Source of the DNA: Gnetum montanum
Taxonomy: Eukaryota; Streptophyta; Gnetopsida; Gnetales; Gnetaceae
Assembly: GCA_015680685.1 (NCBI GenBank)
Contig: MNCI01010471.1
Coordinates: 188,001-252,000 of the forward strand
DNA: 64,000 nt
Reading direction: 5' to 3'
The translations under genes and the position numbers were made by a program. Under the pieces are notes generated by a model. That model was not told the DNA's origin, did no database searches, and saw only the letters and a program-made list of their open reading frames with translations. Below, piece by piece: positions 1 to 9,848 of this stretch (within the stretch, counting starts at the first letter, position 1; each line of letters starts with the position of its first letter).

Positions 1-547
1 TGAGGGTTGGATGATGTTCGTACATTGTCCTAGGCATCAACTATGATTGCTCATGGGGGGAACTTTGACGTCACATTCGATAGACTTCTGCTCGCTTCCA
101 CCCAGACAGGGGGACGTTGGTTGACGAGCGGAGCCAACGTGAATCGGCCATGCAAGCAATTCAATAGGCTGCCAGTTTTGTGGACTATGAGCTTCATCGC
201 AACATGTTGGATATTCTCCATGCCCTCAAATGTCCACATTGCGCCTGTCATAGGCTGTTGACATGCCCATAGCGGGGCTGTTGTTTCTTTTGCCCCCCGG
301 CGGCTGTGGGCCCCATGTTCTATGTGGACGAAGGTGGTTTTCCGAGATGTGGCGTGGTGTTGTTTGCACCCCCACCCCCTCCCTTGATTGTTTTTGGCTT
401 TTAGTGTCTGGTTTTTTGGTTCTCACAATCGATTGAGGCTTGAAGCCTCCCATCTGGGCCAATGTCGTTGACCCAAATTTTGTAATATTTCTTGTATTTG
501 ATATTTCAGTAATATAATCCTGAACATTCACTCAAAAAAAAAAAAGA
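1..547 (+). mobile_element. LINE 3' end (copy L1), with poly(A)
   Basis: 3' terminal piece of an L1-type LINE. Around 130-250 one frame contains FVDYELHRNMLDILHALKC, which matches the last conserved block of the other LINE copies in this window (QEATTFVMYEHHKAILDAIY in copy L8). A non-coding 3' region follows and ends in an A-run at 535-546. The reading frame is broken by stops. The 5' part lies left of the window. Its 3' UTR differs from that of copies L2 and L3, so it belongs to another subfamily. It sits in a mannosidase intron. Confidence 0.7.
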
Positions 548-550
548 CCT

Positions 551-1084
551 AAAAAGCATTCATATGTTCATCATCCATTTCATTCAAGCATGCAAAAATA
601 CTTTGGAAACACTTTGAAAAAGCATTTAAAATAATTAAATAAATGAACTACCTAATGTAAATGAAATATTGTATATATTAGCAACAAGAAAAATATTGAT
701 GCTCAAAAAGTATAAATCATTTACAATTCTATATGTATAAGGAATACGTCATTATCTTACAAATTCTGTTTTTCCTCTAGGTTTGCACATTCCTAGATGA
801 TTACAACGTTAAATTAGGAGACTAGGATAACCTTGAATACAATGAGATACGTGTAGTGCCTTTTCAGGAACTTTCTTAGTTGATAGATTTCTTTTGGATT
901 AAATTAAAATAACATGTTGAAAAGGGATTAATCTGGTAACTGGCCTAATATTATTAGAACAGAACATTGAGGTAGAACTCTGATGTCCTAAATTACTTGT
1001 ATGGCATTTAGGGGCAGAAAATTGTGGTGCCTTTATAGTAACTATATGTAACCTGTTAGTTAAAGTGTGTGATTTGCATTTTAC
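551..1084. other. Mannosidase intron sequence, no gene seen
   Basis: AT-rich, non-repetitive looking sequence between two LINE fragments. I searched it for the mannosidase exon that should precede 4987 and found none. There is a pyrimidine-rich AG near 780, but what follows does not encode mannosidase-like protein. Confidence 0.5.
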
Positions 1085-4000
1085 AGGTCATAACTTAGAT
1101 TCCAATGAGTTGTAAAGATGGTTGAGATGATTGAGAACCATAGATGGAACATGAGTAGGAGTAGTGGGCATAGGAGCGGGTGTGGGAACAATAGGCATGA
1201 GGGTGGAGAGGAGCAGAGTGGGCATGGTGGATGCTAGGGTGGAGGTGCCACGGAGGACCTTAACAAGGAAGCGTGTGGGGGCATGGTGAGTTGGGGGGGA
1301 GGGGGTGGTGTGGGTCTTTGGTGAGAGCAATGCTAGTGGCGATAGATGGGGGATGGACGAACAACCCAATGATGGAGGGGTTGGGGCATTGTAGCCAGGT
1401 GTGGGGGGCATTAATGCCATTGTTTAGGAAGGGGCTACCATGAGGTTGCGAGTTAAGGGCCCTTCCCAGGAGGGCCTACATACAATAGAGCTGAGCCTCA
1501 TTGGCCATTTTCCACTTGACGTTGTTCAAAAATGGGCAATGGCTACTTGGGCCCTTGACTAGGTCTAGGTTGGGTTTCTTGTTGGGAATCTGGGAATCTT
1601 TTCTTGTTTGTTTTTTAGTCTCCTACAGACAGAGATAGGTTTCTTCTGGGGGACCTTGGTTTTTTGGGGCACATGGCTTGCTACTCACATATTGGCACCT
1701 AGGAGCTCACAAGGAAATTGAGCTGTTCTACCATGCTCCTATCTAGGGACAAATCTCTAGGGTGCCATGGGAGCTATGGATGGAAGGTTTCCTAAGGACT
1801 TTGGCTGAACAGTTATCAATTTGGGGGTGGAACATTTTAGAAACATGCACCCATACCGGGGCATGAGTGAACAAATCGGGTTCTTGCTGGGGGTGCTGAA
1901 ATTTGAAGATGTCCTTTTGATGGGGCATTAGACCATTACCAATCGGTTGATGTAGGACTTGGGGAGCAAACCAGAATGGGCCCACATCATGGGTTCTAAG
2001 TACAGGCCTTGGCTGACAACACCTGGGAACTCCCATGTGTGGCAAAACATCTATGTGTATGCACACAAGTTGCTTCATGGGAGAATGATGGGATTGGTGC
2101 CCAGGGACACCATCAAGTTCAAGTACCTGAATTAGGATGGGTGGAAGTATCTTTGGAGGGGGCAGCTTCCTAAGAAGATCAAATGTTTCACGTGGCTTAT
2201 TTTGCATGGTGCCTTACCATGACGTGTAGGAGTCAAAGCGTAGGGTGTAATCAATTATGATGACTGTGCATTATGTTGCTCATGCATCAAGTCGGCGACT
2301 CATCTTTTTCTTCGTTGCCCATTTACTATTGAGGTGTAGGCTAAAGTAGGAACTAGTCTAATCCTCTGTGTTTGGGGACTCCTTTTATACTGCCATTTTG
2401 TGGCAAATTTTCCACACCTCACCTTATGCTGCCCTTGCATAGGTTGCTCTCTTAGCCCGTAGACTATGGGTTGAAGTGACTGCGGAAATGGGGGTTACAT
2501 TGACGTTCAAGTCGGAGGTGGAGATGTTTCGTCAGAAGAGGCAACTCTGGGATGTTGTGATGTAGATGGGATGGGCTAAAGTGTGGCCTTTTCTTGTAGC
2601 TAAACCTAAATTTCCTGATAGCAATTTCTTTAGACAATGGTGGGAGAATGCAACTATTTTCAGAGAGGTTCAAATTACCCTGACGGAGGATGCGTTGGTG
2701 GCCTACCTAGGGACATTGGCGTTGAGGAAGGTCATTTTGCCTACTAGGAAGGGCCTATACGACGCTAAGGGCTTTTTTGTTGGGCTGGTCCCTAAGACTG
2801 CTAGTGGGTAGGTTTTGTAGTCTTCAATACGCCCCCTCTGGTAGGAGGAAGTTGAATTGGTTGATTTTTACTTTGTGCAGTCTAGCAACACTTGGAAGCT
2901 GCAAGGGGCTTACTTTGCCTTCTTGCATTGCGTGAGGGACGTGTGACCGGTGAATTTCCCCAAGTTCTTTCTAGCTTCTCTACACCATGAATGTAAGGGG
3001 CAACACTTAGGGCTCATTCTAGCCTTGTGGTGGGCTGTGCAGCCTTTGGGACTTGTTGTTCACCCTACCCCTTTTACCTGTGTTTACTGTAGGCGGTATC
3101 TACATTAGGATGCCTTGTCATCCTTGGCCTAGACTATGGTAGTTTTTGGGGAGTTTTCCTTTGCACAACCTTCTGGGGAAGTTGAGGTTTCAATGGATGC
3201 TAAGGTTGGAAGAAGGGAGGGGCCTGATGATTTGGAAGACAAATTACAACAAGTAGTGGTAGAATCTGAGGCCAGGGTTTGTGAGGAGGAGAGGATTAGA
3301 TGGGAGGTGGTTATGTTCAAATAGGTGTTGGATGTTCAAGCGAGGGCCTAGGCTAAGCACCACCAACTTCGGGAGGAGGTCGAGGAGGTGCATAGACAAC
3401 ACATGCGTCGAGAGGCTAGTATCTGGTAGGAAAGGAAGGAGGAGCTTAGGTGGGAGATTAGGGTAGAAATCCTCCAAGAGGAGGCAGATAGGAAACGTCT
3501 GGAGGAAGAAGCCAAAGTGTAGAGAGCTAGGGCCCTTTTTGAGGAGCGGCTCGATCAAGCTCATGAATTTGAAGCTAGATGTTGGCTGCTGGAGGGGCAT
3601 TGCCCCTATATAATTACGAACATCAATAGGAATGTGTCTTGGGCTACGCTGAGATGCTACATTTGCTTGGTTGCTGCTTGGTTCTACTTGGATAAAACGA
3701 AAAATCAGCATGTAGAGGAGAGACAGTGGAAGGAAGAGGACTTCATTTGGTTTCAGCAGGCTGATGCATTCATGGCTTCTAAACACCAAAGGGAAATTCT
3801 TGACCAAGTTTACTTGAGGGTGCAACCCAGATGTGCCTGCTCTAGCTTGTCCCACCAGGAGCAATGGAGAGCTATTTTGGATGTTGGTTGAGTCCATGGG
3901 GGTTGTTGTTTCTAGGGTGTTGAGTAGTTGGTTTTGTTCGCTGTTGTTCTAGTCTATGTCTGTACTTTCGTTTTTTGTTGTTGGTCTGTTTCCTTGTTTC

Positions 4001-4274
4001 TAGGATGCTTATTGGCCAAATCTAGTATGCTGCAGAAGGCCTATTTTTAAGGGCCCATTTTTCTTTGATGATTTACGCTGTTCTGTGGCCTGAGGGTGCT
4101 CCCCAAGTGTAGTGGTGGGTTTGGTTGTTTGGGATGTGTGGTGGTGGTGTGGGGTGGGAGGTGGGAAGGGAGGTGTATCTCCCCTATTTTTGGATCTAGG
4201 TCCTGATTGTACATACTATTTTTCTTAATTTATTTATTTGGCCTGACCTTTTTCCAAAAAAGAAAAAAAAAGGT
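1085..4274 (+). mobile_element. LINE copy L2, internally deleted
   Basis: Old L1-type LINE with boundaries that are approximate at the 5' side. 1085-1430 is a Gly/Val-rich ORF1 start and 1440-1700 resembles the ORF1 DUF4283-like region of copy L4. From about 1745 the sequence jumps to the zf-RVT region (GVLKFEDVLLMGH, then an HLFLRCPF block near 2300), so the endonuclease and nearly all of the RT are missing. The C-terminal extension follows (2540-3890), then a 3' UTR. The 3' end ends with cctgacctttttcc plus an A-rich tail, the same terminal signature as L3. Stops in the sense frame are mostly TAG at former CAG codons. Confidence 0.75.
2540..3891 (+). pseudogene. LINE ORF2 C-terminal extension (copy L2)
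   Basis: Decayed coding region downstream of zf-RVT. It has three parts seen again in other copies: (1) a block ending with KGLYDAKGFFVGLVPKTASG near 2745-2808; (2) an acidic/basic stretch with many Glu and Arg, likely coiled coil, about 3130-3560; (3) a terminal block (3598-3890) starting with CPYIITNINRNVSWATLRCY and containing EERQWKEEDFIWFQQADAF and HQREILDQVYL. I do not recognise parts 1 and 3 as a named domain. Several in-frame TAG stops make this a pseudogene. Confidence 0.6.
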
Positions 4275-4297
4275 TGAAATTAAAGTGGTCTAATAAA

Positions 4298-4487
4298 GGA
4301 GGATGCAACACTAGGACTTCCTGAGAGGTCACCTATCCTAGTACTACTCTAGCCCAAGCATGCTTAATTACGGAGTTCTGATGGGATTCAATGCATTAGC
4401 ACTAGTATGATCGCACCCATGTAAATTTGATTGCAATTAATATATTGACCTGAACTCTTTTCCCAAAAAAGGAAAAAAGAAAAAAAT
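4298..4487 (+). mobile_element. Retroposed 5S rRNA / LINE-tail chimera
   Basis: A 190-bp unit flanked by a perfect 12-bp direct repeat, tggtctaataaa, at 4286-4297 and 4488-4499, as expected of a target-site duplication. Inside are a near-complete 5S rRNA copy in antisense (4299-4418) and about 65 bp whose end (attaatatattgacctgaac followed by tcttttccc and A-rich sequence) resembles the 3' terminus of LINE copies L2 and L3. The unit was therefore probably inserted by the LINE machinery. The orientation is odd: 5S points away from the poly(A) tail. Confidence 0.65.
4299..4418 (-). rRNA. 5S rRNA pseudogene copy
   Basis: Read on the minus strand from 4418, the sequence starts GGGTGCGATCATACTAG and runs about 120 nt to a GTGTTGCATCC end, the full length of plant 5S rRNA. 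The internal promoter regions are recognisable: an A-box region (TTAAGCATGCTTGGGC) and a C-box region (TAGTACTAGGATAGGTGACC). Most differences from the usual plant 5S are transitions, many at former CpG sites, so this isolated copy is probably inactive. It lies in a mannosidase intron inside a retroposed unit, not in a tandem 5S array. Confidence 0.85.
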
Positions 4488-4499
4488 TGGTCTAATAAA

Positions 4500-4986
4500 T
4501 CCCTAGGGCTTAGAATTTAATAAAGAATTCACTTTGGGTACTTTTGCTCTCATGAGTTTATATGACCTGAATCAGACCAACTATTTGTTTTTGTCATCAT
4601 TTGAGACTTGTTTAAACGAGTCATTAAAAATATGGAATTTAATGAAGAAATTACCTATAATAATTTTAAAATAAGGGAAAAGACTTTCTCAAAAAAGACA
4701 CTAAAAGGTTGGATTATTTTTGATAAGTTATGGGAAAAAGTTACCCACCGAATTTTTAATCACAGTTCTCTGTTCCTTGTTATTTTTTATTTTTAAAATG
4801 TTGCATTTCATATGTTTGTTTTTTAAGTTAAAGATGTGAGATTTGATTGCAATCAGTGTAGTTGGATAGAAATGTAGTTTCTGCTGGCATTTCTGCCTTT
4901 TTTGCTGCATGACCATACCTCACACTTTTTTTTAATTGCTGCTGGATAAGTGGGAAATTAATTATTTGATGCATTTATGCTTGCAG
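4500..4986 (+). other. Intron sequence up to the first visible acceptor
   Basis: AT-rich unique intron sequence. It ends with a T-rich tract and ttgcag at 4981-4986, the splice acceptor of the exon at 4987. No other gene is visible. Confidence 0.6.
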
Positions 4987-5099
4987 CTAAATCTAGGTAT
5001 CTTTTTGAATGATAACAAAACTGACGTCTCGATTTTAGTTGATCGTTCACTTGGTGGGTCAAGCATCTTTGATGGAGAGCTAGAGGTCATGCTTCATAG
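4987..5099 (+). CDS. Alpha-mannosidase (GH38), exon a of seven visible
   Basis: This is the first visible exon of a class II alpha-mannosidase of the lysosomal/vacuolar type, which removes alpha-linked mannose from N-glycans in the vacuole or apoplast. It encodes LNLGIFLNDNKTDVSILVDR then SLGGSSIFDGELEVMLHR, the conserved VNLGI...VDRS.GGSS..DG..E.MLHRR block of the C-terminal all-beta part of GH38 plant enzymes. The acceptor is ttgcag/CTA (phase 0). The donor is AG/gtaact at 5100, splitting the last Arg codon (AG|G). No stops occur. The catalytic domain exons lie left of the window. The seven exons together give 245 codons with no frameshift, so the gene looks functional; identification rests on family recall, not a search. 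Confidence 0.92.
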
Positions 5100-5172
5100 G
5101 TAACTTTGGAAATTTGGAAATCAAATTGTATATGCTGTTGGATTTAATAATATTGTATTTGCATTTGTGTAG

Positions 5173-5272
5173 GCGTCTATTACACGATGATGGCAAGGGT
5201 GTTGGTGAGGCTCTCAATGAAACTGTATGCATGAATGGGGCAAATGGAACAACATCCTGTGAAGGATTGACT
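5173..5272 (+). CDS. Alpha-mannosidase exon b
   Basis: Follows a 73-bp intron (5100-5172, gt...tgtgtag). It completes the split Arg and encodes RLLHDDGKGVGEALNETVC then MNGANGTTSCEGLT, matching the family pattern HRR...DD.RGVGE.L.E.VC...C.GL. The two Cys are likely a conserved disulphide pair (inference). The exon ends on a codon boundary and the donor is gtaagt at 5273. The next intron is 17,260 bp and holds four LINE copies or fragments (L3 to L6). Confidence 0.93.
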
Positions 5273-5499
5273 GTAAGTCAAGCTTTTACATAAAAATTCT
5301 TAGAATTAATTGAAATTTACTTCGTATAATTGTGAATTTAGGTTGGAATAATGAATTCTGATTATGGATAACAGTAAAAATGTTGAATGTAACTCAATTT
5401 AGTTGAATAAACATACATAATTGGTTGTGTAACCTTTAGCACATACAAGATACTTAATTCTTGTAAATAGTATGATGTTTGTAGTTGATTGGGTTAAAC
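5273..5499 (+). other. 5' part of giant intron, unique sequence
   Basis: AT-rich intron sequence after the gtaagt donor, before LINE copy L3 starts near 5500. Nothing else is seen. Confidence 0.5.
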
Positions 5500-5699
5500 A
5501 GGTGTTACAATGACATGGAGTATGCACAATTTTGTGTTTGGTGGATGGGGTATGTGTAATTTTGCATTTGGCAGTCTATTGCCTGGTGACTTGTTGAAGG
5601 AGGTCATCCTTGACGTGTCCTTTGGGGAGGAGAGATTATCCATGGAGTATGAAAATGTGCCTTTAATGGGGCCTATGTCGGCCTAATAGCCTCATGGGC

Positions 5700-5770
5700 A
5701 ACTGGTGTCTTGTGGGACTTGTGGTGAAGCTAATCACTTCACCTAGGATTGTAGGGTGCACCTCTAGGCA
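5700..5770 (+). pseudogene. LINE ORF1 CCHC zinc knuckle (L3)
   Basis: One frame reads CGTCGEANHFT-stop-DC, i.e. CX2CX4HX4C with a TAG replacing one residue. It is followed by a short stretch with DVNGWFLVGKKG, equivalent to the W-containing sequence after the knuckle in copies L4 and L5. This nucleic-acid-binding knuckle is typical of plant LINE ORF1. Confidence 0.7.
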
Positions 5771-6149
5771 TTGGGGCTGAAGGGGAAACTAGATGTTAAT
5801 GGTTGGTTTCTAGTAGGGAAGAAGGGGTGGGTGTTGCCATTGCCTTCTTGTCTTGCAAGGTGTTTTGGGGGCGAAGCGGGGAGGGGTTGTGGGGTGGGTG
5901 AGGGAGGGAGCTCCTGCCCCTGGGGGATTGGGTCTTTGTGGTGTGCAGTTCTTCCCAGTCTCCTCTTGATCCTATGGCTAGAAAGATTTTCATAGGTGAT
6001 GATCATGGCTTTCTTGTTGCTAAAGAGCCAAAGGGTTGGGAGACCATCCGAACAAGTGATGCAACATAAAAAGATGCAACTAGACATCGACCTTGAGTCT
6101 TAAACGACCCTAAAGAGGGTCTAAAAAAAATTGTCTATAAATTGACCAT

Positions 6150-6830
6150 GAAGATTCTATCTTGGAATTGCAGGGGCCAAGGTGCCCCCTCCAAACGAAG
6201 TACTCTAAAAGATTTGGTGTAGGATGAGTGGTTGTTCGGCAGTGTGCCTCCAAAAGACCAAGTTGCATACCACTACTTGTAATATTCTATGATGGTAGGT
6301 TGGTTTGGTGACTTTGTGGATTGCAGGGGCTAGGTTGAAGGTTGGCTACCCTATCCAGGATCTCCTTTAACATCCTTGATGAGTCTACCTGGAGTCTCAT
6401 TGTGTTAATATGTGAGGTGGGGCTATGGGTCACGAATTTCTATGGCCCCCATTGTTGCGCTGAGTGCCTTCAGGAGCTCCTTAGGATTGCTTGTCAGTTT
6501 TACGGTCACGGAGCATGGTTACTCATTGGAGATTTTAATCAAAGATTACATGTTTGGGAGAAAATTGGGGCTGATATTGACCCTCCTCATGGAAGCCATG
6601 AGTTTCTTCATTTCTTGCAAGCCCATGATTTTGTTAACCTTGATATTTAGGGTTCCAAGTTCACTTGGAGTGACTAGAGGAAAGGTAGAGATTTGGTCCT
6701 TTTGCAGATTGGTAGGGTTTGGGTTAGTGTTGAAGTCCTCATGGGTCATGAGGTTGTGGTTCATGGTCACAAGCAATGGGCTTCTGACCATCATGCTCTT
6801 GTCTACTTTCTTTGTATCCTTGACAAGCTT
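6150..6830 (+). pseudogene. LINE APE endonuclease domain (L3)
   Basis: Begins MKILSWNCRGQGAPSKRSTL, the usual start of plant L1 endonucleases. Downstream, in shifted frames, are VTNFYGPHC, LLIGDFNQRLHVWEKI, FTWSD-stop-RKG and SDHHALVYF, which carry the NFYGP, GDFN and SDH motifs of APE-type nucleases. The domain nicks target DNA for target-primed reverse transcription. At least one frameshift lies between the start and NFYGP. Confidence 0.8.
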
Positions 6831-7339
6831 GCTTTGATCCTTTTTGGTTTGAGCATGCTTGGTTAACTAAGGGGCGGTTGCACAAATTGGTCAATGAGAT
6901 TTGGGATGGGTATCCCTCCCACTTTGACCCTTGGGACTTTCTTAAGTAGGTGCTTCTCTACCTTAGAAGATGAATTTAGAACCAACATGCCACTCAAAGG
7001 TATTCCTTTCGGGGCACTATGGTTGGACTTCAGTAGTAGCCGTTGGTTATTTAGATTAGGCAGGAGAATAGGGAAGCGTTGGAGGAGGAGCATAACTTAC
7101 TGCTGGAGCTCTAGTCTTTGTTGGAGGAAGAAGAGTAATATTGGAAGGAGGGATCTAGGGTGCGGTGGCTTAAGAAGGGAGACAGGAACACTTGGCTCTT
7201 CTTTGCTATTGCAAAAGCTAACAATGAAAGCAATACGATACACAATATAGTCCAAGGGTAGACTAGCTTGCATGATCCACATGATATTGCTTAGGAAATG
7301 AAGAAGTATTGGATCAGGGTTTGGTCTTTTTGCGCCCCC

Positions 7340-7362
7340 GGGGGGGGGGGGGGGGGGGGGGN
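7340..7362. other. Poly-G run and N: likely sequence gap
   Basis: After tgcgccccc there are more than 20 consecutive G and then an N. In copy L4 the corresponding RT part contains SGPDGWPMEFFKAFIDVLED; in L3 it is missing and the sequence resumes at LDAFNLILKW. The simplest reading is a sequencing or assembly gap. Confidence 0.6.
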
Positions 7363-8490
7363 TTTGATGTATTGGGGTAGAACATGCTTGATGCCTTCAA
7401 TCTAATATTGAAATGGGGGTAGGTTCACCATGAGATTAACTACTCCTGAATTGTTTTGTTGCCTAAGGTCACCAACCCAACATTGCCAAATCACTATAGA
7501 CTGGTTGGGGTTTGTAACACAATGCTTAGAATTTTTACAAAGATTCTCATTCATTGGCTTCAACCTTTAGGCCCTCACTAGGTTGGCTTTGTTAAGGGAA
7601 GATTCATTCAAAACCAAATTCTCTTGCTATAGGAAGGCATGCATTCTATCCAATGGGCTAGGTTCCTTGGTATGTGCATCAAGCTTGATATTGCAAAAGC
7701 CTATGACATGGTCCACTGGAATGCCCTCTAGGATATCATGTTTATGAAAGGGATTCACCTACATTTTGTGGCCCTTTGCATCAACCTTGAAGAGATAGGA
7801 GCCTACTCTTTTGATTTGTTTAGGTGGCTGTGGAAATTCACCTCCCCTACTAGGGGGCTACATCAAGGTGATCATTTGTTTCCTTTTTATTTATTATTGT
7901 CATGTATACCATGAAATTCTACAATAGGGAGGAGGGTGTTAGAGACTTAAATATTGAAGAAATTACTTGTATCACTAAGCCTTATGCCGATGACACCATC
8001 CTCATGACTTGTGCGGTTGTTTGTTAAGCCTTGGCCATTAATCAAGTTTTGGATAGGATGGCCAAGGAAGTGGGCTTGTAGCCTAATTAGGGGATGTCAG
8101 CTATACATTTCTTTCACACCAAAGAATCTATTTGACGTCAGGTGTGTCAGGATCTTGGGATCTTGCTAGGTACTTGGAATGACTTGTATTTGGAAATTCC
8201 TATGTTTGGTTGGGGCAGATTGTCAACCTAGACTTGCCTAATTCAAGATCTCTAGTCTAAGGTGGGGCATTGGACTACACACTTCTTGATAAGAAAAGGT
8301 AAGCTCATGTTGGCTACCTTTGTTCTCTTAACCATTACCAGATATGTGGCCTCTGTCGTCGTGCCACTAGTGGGGGTGATCAACAAAGTTAAATAGATCA
8401 TAAGGAATTTCATTTGGTCTAGCGGCAAGGAGGGTGATCACCTGCAGTTGGTGTGCTGGGATTTGGTGGCTAGGCCCAAGCTTGTCAGGG
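7363..8490 (+). pseudogene. LINE reverse transcriptase (L3)
   Basis: Recognisable blocks in order: LDAFNLILKWG; LLPKVTNPTLPNHYRLVGVC; GFVKGRFIQNQILLL; GMCIKLDIAKAYDMVHWNAL (palm motif A with the first catalytic Asp); TRGLHQGDHLFPFYL; and KPYADDTILMT with the catalytic Asp pair at 7983-7997. The thumb region follows (FLIRKGKLMLATFVLLTITR, then INKVK-stop-IIRNFIWSS). It is interrupted by about ten stops, mostly TAG where the other copies have Gln (CAG). Confidence 0.85.
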
Positions 8491-9211
8491 GCCTAGGTGT
8501 TCTTAAATTTGAAGATGTCATCCTCATGGGACATCAGAATATTATTAACCAGTTTATGCAAGACTAAAGGAGTAGGCCTCAATGGGCGTGTATCATGGCC
8601 AATAAATACTAGCCTTGGGTGGTGGTGTCCGGGGACTTCCATATCTGCTGGAACTTGTGCACTCATGCTCATAAACTTATCTAGGGGGGGATTGATGGAG
8701 TTGCAATAGAGGGACAACATCAAGCTTAAATACCCTACATAGGGTGGTTGGTAGTGTGTATGGTAGGGGTGGCTCCCTGAAAAACTTAAATGCTTTGCTT
8801 GGCTCTTGGCACATGGCACACTGCCTATACGGGTGGGCTCAAAGTGCAGGGGGGTTATTGACATTGACAGCTGTCCCATTTGCTACACATGCAAGGAGTC
8901 TGGGTTGCATCTATTTCTCCAATGTCTATACGTGGTTGATGTGTGGACGTTTTTTGGTATTTGCCTGTCCCTAAAGGCTTCCAGTGATTCTTTGATAATG
9001 GTTGTGCTCTAGAGCATTTGGAAAGTTCAAAACACAAGATTTTCCATTCTGTGCCACTTTCCTCATCCTTACGCATTGCCTTTCTTCAAAAATAGATGTG
9101 GAGGGAAGCTACAGTTGCCACGAGGGTTACCCCAACACATGAGCCTAAGGTGGAGAGGTTCTATCACAATCGTGATTTGTGGGTGATGGTCATTTAGATG
9201 GGCTAGGAGGA
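8490..9211 (+). pseudogene. LINE zf-RVT region (L3)
   Basis: Starts with LGVLKFEDVILMGHQNIINQ and includes CPICYTCKESGLHLFLQCLY, with paired Cys and the H..L..C arrangement of plant zf-RVT domains. A later part is YHNRDLWVMVI. The coding sequence is interrupted at 9212 by a solo LTR and resumes at 9849. Confidence 0.7.
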
Positions 9212-9848
9212 TGATGAGCAGTGAGGTACCTCTATGCTCAACCATATGAATACGAGTGTGTATGCGTGATCCGGTTGAACTTCGTGGATGGACTAGTTGT
9301 GGCACCTAGACAGTTATACATTGATTGCAGTTCGCTGTCTTCCCACTTGGACTAGTATTTACTTTGTCACATATGGTTTAGTCCAGAGTGAGGCGTATGA
9401 TGTGATTTTTAACACTAGGCTACTCCTAGAGACAATGAGAAATAATCTTGATTAAGCTAATAAGCAATATGAAGTAAAATCTAAACTAGCCTAAGTGCAA
9501 GGAGCATTTGTCCTTAATCATTGGTACGCATCTTGGGCCTCGTGTACTACTTCTGGGATTACCAAGCACACATTACTTGAGCACTACTAGATACACTATT
9601 GGGTTACCAAGTAGTTACACTTAAATGTTTGTGATTAAGATGTACTCATTTCGGATTATCAATAGAAATAGTAAACGACGATAAGAAATATAAACTAAGA
9701 AAATAGTAAATAATAATTTTAAAGCAAATACAAGCTAAGTGAATGCTGCAATGATGTAGNTTGTATATGATATCATTACCTAGACGGCAATATCGCATAC
9801 CCGATATCGTGTATATGATATTGGGGTTTGGTGAACCACAATTCATCA
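9212..9848. mobile_element. Solo LTR inside LINE L3
   Basis: 637 bp beginning TGATGAGCAGTGAGG and ending ATTCATCA, flanked by the 5-bp direct repeat gagga (9207-9211 and 9849-9853). It is homologous to the two LTRs at 41747-42639 and 49675-50512 along most of its length, including ATACGAGTGTGTATGCGTGA, the gttcgctgtcttcccac block and a decayed GATATCGC array at 9765-9815. No internal sequence remains, so it arose by LTR-LTR recombination. It postdates LINE L3. An N at 9760 may mark missing bases. Confidence 0.88.

Noticed and set aside
773-830. Candidate exon after a T-rich tract and AG at 780
   Set aside because: The following codons do not resemble the mannosidase sequence expected before exon a and soon hit a stop.
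1743-2207. 154-codon minus-strand open frame
   Set aside because: Antisense shadow of the zf-RVT region of LINE L2.
3244-3897. 217-codon minus-strand open frame
   Set aside because: It is antisense to the C-terminal extension of LINE L2. It is long because TAG stops on the sense strand read as CTA on the other.
4298-4487. Cassandra TRIM element (LTR with 5S sequence)
   Set aside because: No LTR ends, no primer site or polypurine tract; instead an A-rich tail and a 12-bp TSD as for LINE-mobilised units.
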